The notes below the pieces were generated by a model that was given only the letters and a program-made list of their open reading frames with translations, did no database searches and had not been told where the DNA came from. From Rutidosis leptorrhynchoides (lineage: Eukaryota > Streptophyta > Magnoliopsida > Asterales > Asteraceae): a DNA stretch of 64,000 nt. Positions 57,412 to 64,000 of the stretch are shown piece by piece. The stretch lies in assembly GCF_046630445.1 (NCBI RefSeq), contig NC_092335.1, positions 628,959,501-629,023,500 of the forward strand, written 5' to 3'. The number at the start of each line of letters is the position of its first letter. The first letter of the stretch is position 1. Both the position numbers and the translations under genes were made by a program.

Positions 57412-60400
57412 GCAGCAACTACAACAATCATCCCAACAACAATAATAACCGCAACAACAACAACAATCAGAAGCAACTATGCCAAAGGTGTGAAAAGAAT
57501 CACTCGGGGTTCTGCACCAAATTTTGCAACAAGTGTAAAAGAAATGGTCATAGCGCGGCGAAGTGTGAGGTCTACGGACCAGGGGTTAATAGAACGAAAG
57601 GAACAAATGGTGTCGGAACGAGTAATGGCGGAGCAAGTAGTGTCGGAGCAAGTTATGCCAATGTAGTTTGTTATAAATGTGGAAAACCAGGCCACATTAT
57701 TAGAAATTGCCCGAACCAGGAGAACACGAATGGACAAGGCCGTGGAAGAGTTTTCAATATTAATGCGGTAGAGGCACAGGAAGACCCGGAGCTTGTTACG
57801 GGTACGTTTCTTATTGACAATAAATCTGCTTACGTTTTATTTGATTCGGGTGCGGATAGAAGCTATATGAGTAGAGATTTTTGTGCTAAATTAAGTTGTC
57901 CATTGACGCCTTTGGATAGTAAATTTTTACTCGAATTAGCAAATGGTAAATTAATTTCAGCAGATAATATATGTCGGAATCGAGAAATTAAACTGGTTAG
58001 CGAAACATTTAAGATTGATTTGATACCAGTAGAGTTAGGGAGTTTTGATGTGATAATCGGTATGGACTGGTTGAAAGAAGTGAAAGCGGAGATCGTTTGT
58101 TACAAAAATGCAATTCGCATTATACGAGAAAAAGGAAAACCCTTAATGGTGTACGGAGAAAAGGGCAACACGAAGCTACATCTTATTAGTAATTTGAAGG
58201 CACAAAAACTAATAAGAAAAGGTTGCTATGCTGTTCTAGCACACGTCGAGAAAGTACAAACTGAAGAAAAGAGCATCAATGATGTTCCCATTGCAAAAGA
58301 ATTTCCCGATGTATTTCCGAAAGAATTACCGGGATTACCCCCACATCGATCCGTTGAATTTCAAATAGATCTTGTACCAGGAGCTGCACCAATAGCTCGT
58401 GCTCCTTACAGACTCGCACCCAGCGAGATGAAAGAACTACAAAGCCAATTACAAGAACTTTTAGAGCGTGGTTTCATTCGACCAAGCACATCACCGTGGG
58501 GAGCTCCTGTTTTGTTTGTCAAGAAGAAAGATGGTACATTCAGGTTGTGTATCGACTACCGAGAGTTGAACAAACTTACCATCAAGAACCGCTACCCACT
58601 ACCGAGAATCGACGACTTATTTGATCAACTACAAGGCTCGTCTGTTTATTCAAAGATTGACTTACGTTCCGGGTATCATCAAATGCGGGTGAAAGAAGAT
58701 GATATTCCAAAGACTGCTTTCAGAACACGTTACGGTCATTACGAGTTTATGGTCATGCCGTTTGGTTTAACTAATGCACCAGCTGTGTTCATGGACCTTA
58801 TGAACCGAGTGTGTGGACCATACCTTGACAAGTTTGTCATTGTTTTCATTGATGACATACTTATTTACTCAAAGAATGACCAAGAACACGGTGAACATTT
58901 GAGAAAAGTGTTAGAAGTATTGAGGAAGGAAGAATTGTACGCTAAGTTTTCAAAGTGTGCATTTTGGTTGGAAGAAGTTCAATTCCTCGGTCACATAGTG
59001 AACAAAGAAGGTATTAAGGTGGATCCGGCAAAGATAGAAACTGTTGAAAAGTGGGAAACCCCGAAAACTCCGAAACACATACGCCAGTTTTTAGGACTAG
59101 CTGGTTACTACAGAAGGTTCATCCAAGACTTTTCCAGAATAGCAAAACCCTTGACTGCATTAACGCATAAAGGGAAGAAATTTGAATGGAATGATGAACA
59201 AGAGAAAGCGTTTCAGTTATTGAAGAAAAAGCTAACTACGGCACGTATATTGTCATTGCCTGAAGGGAATGATGATTTTGTGATTTATTGTGACGCATCA
59301 AAGCAAGGTCTCGGTTGTGTATTAATGCAACGAACGAAGGTGATTGCTTATGCGTCTAGACAATTGAAGATTCACGAACAAAATTATACGACGCATGATT
59401 TGGAATTAGGCGCGGTTGTTTTTGCATTAAAGACTTGGAGGCACTACTTATATGGGGTCAAAAGTATTATATATACCGACCACAAAAGTCTTCAACACAT
59501 ATTTAATCAGAAACAACTGAATATGAGGCAGCGTAGGTGGATTGAATTATTGAATGATTACGATTTTGAGATTCGTTACCACCCGGGGAAGGCAAATGTG
59601 GTAGCCGATGCCTTGAGCAGGAAGGATAGAGAACCCATTCGAGTAAAATCTATGAATATAATGATTCATAATAACATTACTACTCAAATAAAGGAGGCGC
59701 AACAAGGAGTTTTAAAAGAGGGAAATTTAAAGGATGAAATACCCAAAGGATCGGAAAAACATCTTAATATTCGGGAAGACGGAACCCGGTATAGGGCTGA
59801 AAGGATTTGGGTACCAAAATTTGGAGATATGAGAGAAATGGTACTTAGAGAAGCTCATAAAACCAGATACTCAATACATCCTGGAACGGGGAAGATGTAC
59901 AAGGATCTCAAGAAACATTTTTGGTGGCCGGGTATGAAAGCCGATGTTGCTAAATACGTAGGAGAATGTTTGACGTGTTCTAAGGTCAAAGCTGAGCATC
60001 AGAAACCATCAGGTCTACTTCAACAACCCGAAATCCCGGAATGGAAATGGGAAAACATTACCATGGATTTCATCACTAAATTGCCAAGGACTGCAAGTGG
60101 TTTTGATACTATTTGGGTAATAGTTGATCGTCTCACCAAATCAGCACACTTCCTACCAATAAGAGAAGATGACAAGATGGAGAAGTTAGCACGACTGTAT
60201 TTGAAGGAAGTCGTCTCCAGACATGGAATACCAATCTCTATTATCTCTGATAGGGATGGCAGATTTATTTCAAGATTCTGGCAGACATTACAGCAAGCAT
60301 TAGGAACTCGTCTAGACATGAGTACTGCCTATCATCCACAAACTGATGGGCAGAGCGAAAGGACGATACAAACGCTTGAAGACATGCTACGAGCATGTGT

Positions 60401-61130
60401 TATTGATTTCGGAAACAGTTGGGATCGACATCTACCGTTAGTAGAATTTTCCTACAACAACAGCTACCATTCAAGCATTGAGATGGCGCCGTTTGAAGCA
60501 CTTTATGGTAGAAAGTGCAGGTCTCCGATTTGTTGGAGTGAGGTGGGGGATAGACAGATTACGGGTCCGGAGATTATACAAGAAACTACCGAGAAGATCA
60601 TCCAAATTCAACAACGGTTGAAAACCGCCCAAAGTCGACAAAAGAGCTACGCTGACATTAAAAGAAAAGATATAGAATTTGAAATTGGAGAGATGGTCAT
60701 GCTTAAAGTTTCACCTTGGAAAGGCGTTGTTCGATTTGGTAAACGAGGGAAATTAAATCCAAGGTATATTGGACCATTCAAGATTATTGATCGTGTCGGA
60801 CCAGTAGCTTACCGACTTGAGTTACCTCAACAACTCGCGGCTGTACATAACACTTTCCACGTCTCGAATTTGAAGAAATGTTTTGCTAAAGAAGATCTCC
60901 CTATTCCGTTAGATGAAATCCAAATCAACGAAAAACTCCAATTCATCGAAGAACCCGTCGAAATAATGGATCGTGAGGTTAAAAGACTTAAGCAAAACAA
61001 GATACCAATTGTTAAGGTTCGATGGAATGCTCGTAGAGGACCCGAGTTCACCTGGGAGCGTGAAGATCAGATGAAGAAGAAATACCCGCATCTATTTCCA
61101 GAAGATTCGTCAACACCTTCAACAGCTTAA
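56511..61130 (+). CDS. gag-pol: Gag-Pol polyprotein, chromovirus type, single open frame
   Basis: The frame is 1539 codons; the likely start is the internal Met 13 ([16 protein letters not shown], 56547). Order of parts with rough residues: gag capsid-like domain 80-235; poly-Asn region 258-320; CCHC-type knuckles at about 324-350 and 386-402 ([14 protein letters not shown]); protease with DSGA at about 443; reverse transcriptase 640-830 with FIDD at about 778; RNase H 920-1035 ([26 protein letters not shown]); integrase with an HHCC finger at 1115-1160 and a D,D-35-E core near 1184, 1247 and 1283; C-terminal chromodomain-like region 1477-1527 ([34 protein letters not shown]). All expected domains are there, so the copy looks whole. 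Confidence 0.95.
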
Positions 61131-61165
61131 AATTTCGGGACGAAATTTATTTAACGGGTAGGTAC

Positions 61166-64000
61166 TGTAGTGACCCGAACTTTTCCATGTTTATATATAT
61201 TAATTGAGATTGATGTTTACATGATTAAATGTTTCCAACATGTTAAGCAATCAAACTTGTTAAGACTTGATTAATTGAAATAGGTTTCATATAGACAATT
61301 GACCACCCAAGTTGACCGGTGATTCACGAACGTTAAAACTTGTAAAAAAACTATATGATGACATATATATGGTTATATATATAGTTAACATGATATTATG
61401 ATAAGTAAACATATCATTAATTATATTAACAATGAACTACATATGTAAAAACAAGACTACTAACTTAATGATTTTGAAACGAGACATATATGTAACGTTT
61501 ATCGTTGTAACGACATTTAATGTATATATATCATATTAAGAGATATTCGTACATCATAATATCATGATAATATAATAATTTAAAATCTCTTTTGTTATTA
61601 TAAACATTGGGTTAACAACATTTAACAAGATCGTTAACCTAAAGGTTTCAAAACAACACTTACATGTAACGACTAACGATGACTTAACGACTCAGTTAAA
61701 ATGTATATACATGTAGTGTTTTAATATGTATTTATACACTTTTGAAAGACTTCAATACACTTATCAAAATACTTCTACTTAACAAAAATGCTTACAATTA
61801 CATTCTCGTTCAGTTTCATCAACAATTCTACTCGTATGCACCCGTATTCGTACTCGTACAATACACAGCTTTTAGATGTATGTACTATTGGTATATACAC
61901 TCCAATGATCAGCTCTTAGCAGCCCATGTGAGTCACCTAACACATGTGGGAACCATCATTTGGCAACTAGCATGAAATATCTCATAAGATTACAAAAATA
62001 TGAGTAATCATTCATGACTTATTTACATGAAAACAAAATTACATATCCTTTATATCTAATCCATACACCAACGACCAAAAACACCTACAAACACTTTCAT
62101 TCTTCAATTTTATTCATCTAATTGAACTCTCTCAAGTTCTATCTTCAAGTTCTAAGTGTTCTTCATAAATTCCAAAAGTTCTAGTTTCATAAAATCAAGA
62201 ATACTTTCAAGTTTGCTAGCTCACTTCCAATCTTGTAAGGTGATCATCCAACCTCAAGAAATCTTTGTTTCTTACAGTAGGTTATCATTCTAATACAAGG
62301 TAATAATCATATTCAAACTTTGGTTCAATTTCTATAACTATAACAATCTTATTTCAAGTGATGATCTTACTTGAACTTGTTTTCGTGTCATGATTTTGCT
62401 TCAAGAACTTTGAGCCATCCAAGGATCCATTGAAGCTAGATCCATTTTTCTCTTTTCCAGTAGGTTCATCCAAGGAACTTAAGGTAGTAATGATGTTCAT
62501 AACATCATTCGATTCATACATATAAAGCTATCTTATTCGAAGGTTTAAACTTGTAATCACTAGAACATAGTTTAGTTAATTCTAAACTTGTTCGCAAACA
62601 AAAGTTAATCCTTCTAACTTGACTTTTAAAATCAACTAAACACATGTTCTATATCTATATGATATGCTAACTTAATGATTTAAAACCTGGAAACACGAAA
62701 AACACCGTAAAACCGGATTTACGCCGTCGTAGTAACACCGCGGGCTGTTTTGGGTTAGTTAATTAAAAACTATGATAAACTTTGATTTAAAAGTTGTTAT
62801 TCTGAGAAAATGATTTTTATTATGAACATGAAACTATATCCAAAAATTATGGTTAAACTCAAAGTGGAAGTATGTTTTCTAAAATGGTCATCTAGACGTC
62901 GTTCTTTCGACTGAAATGACTACCTTTACAAAAACGACTTGTAACTTATTTTTCCGACTAGAAACCTATACTTTTTTTGTTTAGATTCATAAAATAGAGT
63001 TCAATATGAAACCATAGCAATTTGATTCACTCAAAACGGATTTAAAATGAAGAAGTTATGGGTAAAACAAGATTGGATAATTTTTCTCATTTTAGCTACG
63101 TGAAAATTGGTAACAAATCTATTCCAACCATAACTTAATCAACTTGTATTATATATTATGTAATCTTGAGATACCATAGACACGTATACAATGTTTCGAC
63201 CTATCATGTCGACACATCTATATATATTTCGGAACAACCATAGACACTCTATATGTGAATGTTGGAGTTAGCTATACAGGGTTGAGGTTGATTCCAAAAT
63301 ATATATAGTTTGAGTTGTGATCAATACTGAGATACGTATACACTGGGTCGTGGATTGATTCAAGATAATATTTATCGATTTATTTCTGTACATCTAACTG
63401 TGGACAACTAGTTGTAGGTTACTAACGAGGACAGCTGACTTAATAAACTTAAAACATCAAAATATATTAAAAGTGTTGTAAATATATTTTGAACATACTT
63501 TGATATATATGTATATATTGTTATAGGTTCGTGAATCAACCAGTGGCCAAGTCTTACTTCCCGACGAAGTAAAAATTTGTGAAAGTGAGTTATAGTCCCA
63601 CTTTTAAAATCTAATATTTTTGGGATGAGAATACATGCAGGTTTTATAAATGATTTACAAAATAGACACAAGTACGTGAAACTACATTCTATGGTTGAAT
63701 TATCGAAATCGAATATGCCCCTTTTTATTAAGTCTGGTAATCTAAGAATTAGGGAACAGACACCCTAATTGACGTGAATCCTAAAGATAGATCTATTGGG
63801 CCTAACAAACCCCATCCAAAGTACCGGATGCTTTAGTACTTCGAAATTCATATCATATCCGAAGGGTGTCCCGGAATGATGGGGATATTCTTATATATGC
63901 ATCTTGTTATTGTCGGTTACCAGGTGTTCACCATATGAATGATTTTTATCTCTATGTATGGGATGTGTATTGAAATATGAAATCTTGTGGTCTATTGTTA
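61166..64000 (+). repeat. 3' LTR of the Tekay-type element, cut by window end
   Basis: Identical in register to 51308-54142 (constant offset of 9858). Only about two base differences were noticed, both near 63774. The last roughly 417 bp lie beyond the window. Confidence 0.95.

Larger units (their letters stand above)
51308..64000 (+). mobile_element. Young, whole-looking Tekay-type chromovirus (Ty3/Gypsy) with accessory genes
   Basis: The 5' LTR is 51308-54559 (3252 bp, TGTAGTGACCCG to GGGACATTTCA). A primer binding site TGGTATCCGAGCG (54562-54574) follows. Two accessory ORFs come next (54769-55383, 55522-56205), then gag-pol (56511-61130), a polypurine tract with AATTTCGGGACGAAATTT (about 61130-61165), and a 3' LTR from 61166. 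The window ends 2835 bp into the 3' LTR; full length would be about 13.1 kb. The base preceding the element is the end of GTCAT (51303-51307), the expected 5-bp duplication, whose partner is outside. The LTRs show no indels and almost no differences by eye, so insertion is very recent. Confidence 0.95.

Noticed and set aside
57192-57737. Antisense and alternate frames over the poly-Asn part of Gag (Val-rich and Thr-rich)
   Set aside because: They are by-products of the AAC/AAT repeat in the genuine Gag frame.
1-64000. tRNA, rRNA, CRISPR or organelle-derived sequence
   Set aside because: I looked for tRNA-like A/B boxes outside primer sites, rRNA motifs and regularly spaced spacer arrays and saw none. 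The hairpin array at 39887-40185 has no CRISPR-like unique spacers of fixed size and lies in a plant LTR.

Overview
The window is nuclear DNA of a flowering plant. It is AT-rich, has intron-rich plant genes with GT-AG junctions, and is dense in nested LTR retrotransposons and small DNA transposons. The style of the Ty3/Gypsy LTRs (ends such as TGTGACAACCC and TGTAGTGACCCG, GGCGCGGCGCGCC motifs) and the frequent ACGGAGTA words suggest a composite (Asteraceae). That placement is inference.

Layout. 1-4360 is an old, broken Ty1/Copia element carrying a hAT-type MITE. 4360-8690 holds two more small DNA elements and a single-exon type I MADS-box gene (minus strand). 8698-10014 is an internally deleted hAT transposon with a perfect 8-bp target duplication. 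10142-21907 is one old solo LTR of a Tekay-like Gypsy family, split by a younger 7.6-kb LTR element without gag-pol (11465-19027). 21913-24830 is intergenic, with microsatellites. 24829-30421 is a 16-exon CDC6 gene (DNA replication licensing) with E2F sites. 32212-35517 is an 11-exon gene for anthranilate synthase alpha subunit (tryptophan synthesis). 35520-46030 is a decayed, tandemly duplicated locus cut by a 5.7-kb minus-strand solo LTR, which itself holds another LTR-like insert with a striking array of seven hairpins. 46044-47516 is a LINE-derived insert. 48952-51082 (minus) is a 4-exon gene for an RBMX2-like RRM/CCCH splicing protein. 51308-64000 is a young, whole-looking Tekay-type Gypsy element; the window ends inside its 3' LTR.

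The three complete host genes are housekeeping: CDC6 loads MCM helicase in G1/S, ASA makes anthranilate in plastids, and the RBMX2-like protein probably acts in the spliceosome. They are unrelated in function. The most unusual points are: (i) the young Gypsy element carries an intact F-box plus Sel1-like gene and an acidic accessory ORF between its 5' LTR and gag; (ii) a 159-bp solo LTR lies inside CDC6 exon 9, next to a 21-bp tandem duplication that offers an in-frame splice acceptor able to exclude it; (iii) seven consecutive hairpins have stems that differ in sequence but stay complementary around a constant loop; (iv) the gag-less LTR element has an antisense two-helix membrane ORF. All exon boundaries were read by eye from frame continuity and GT-AG signals, without transcript data.
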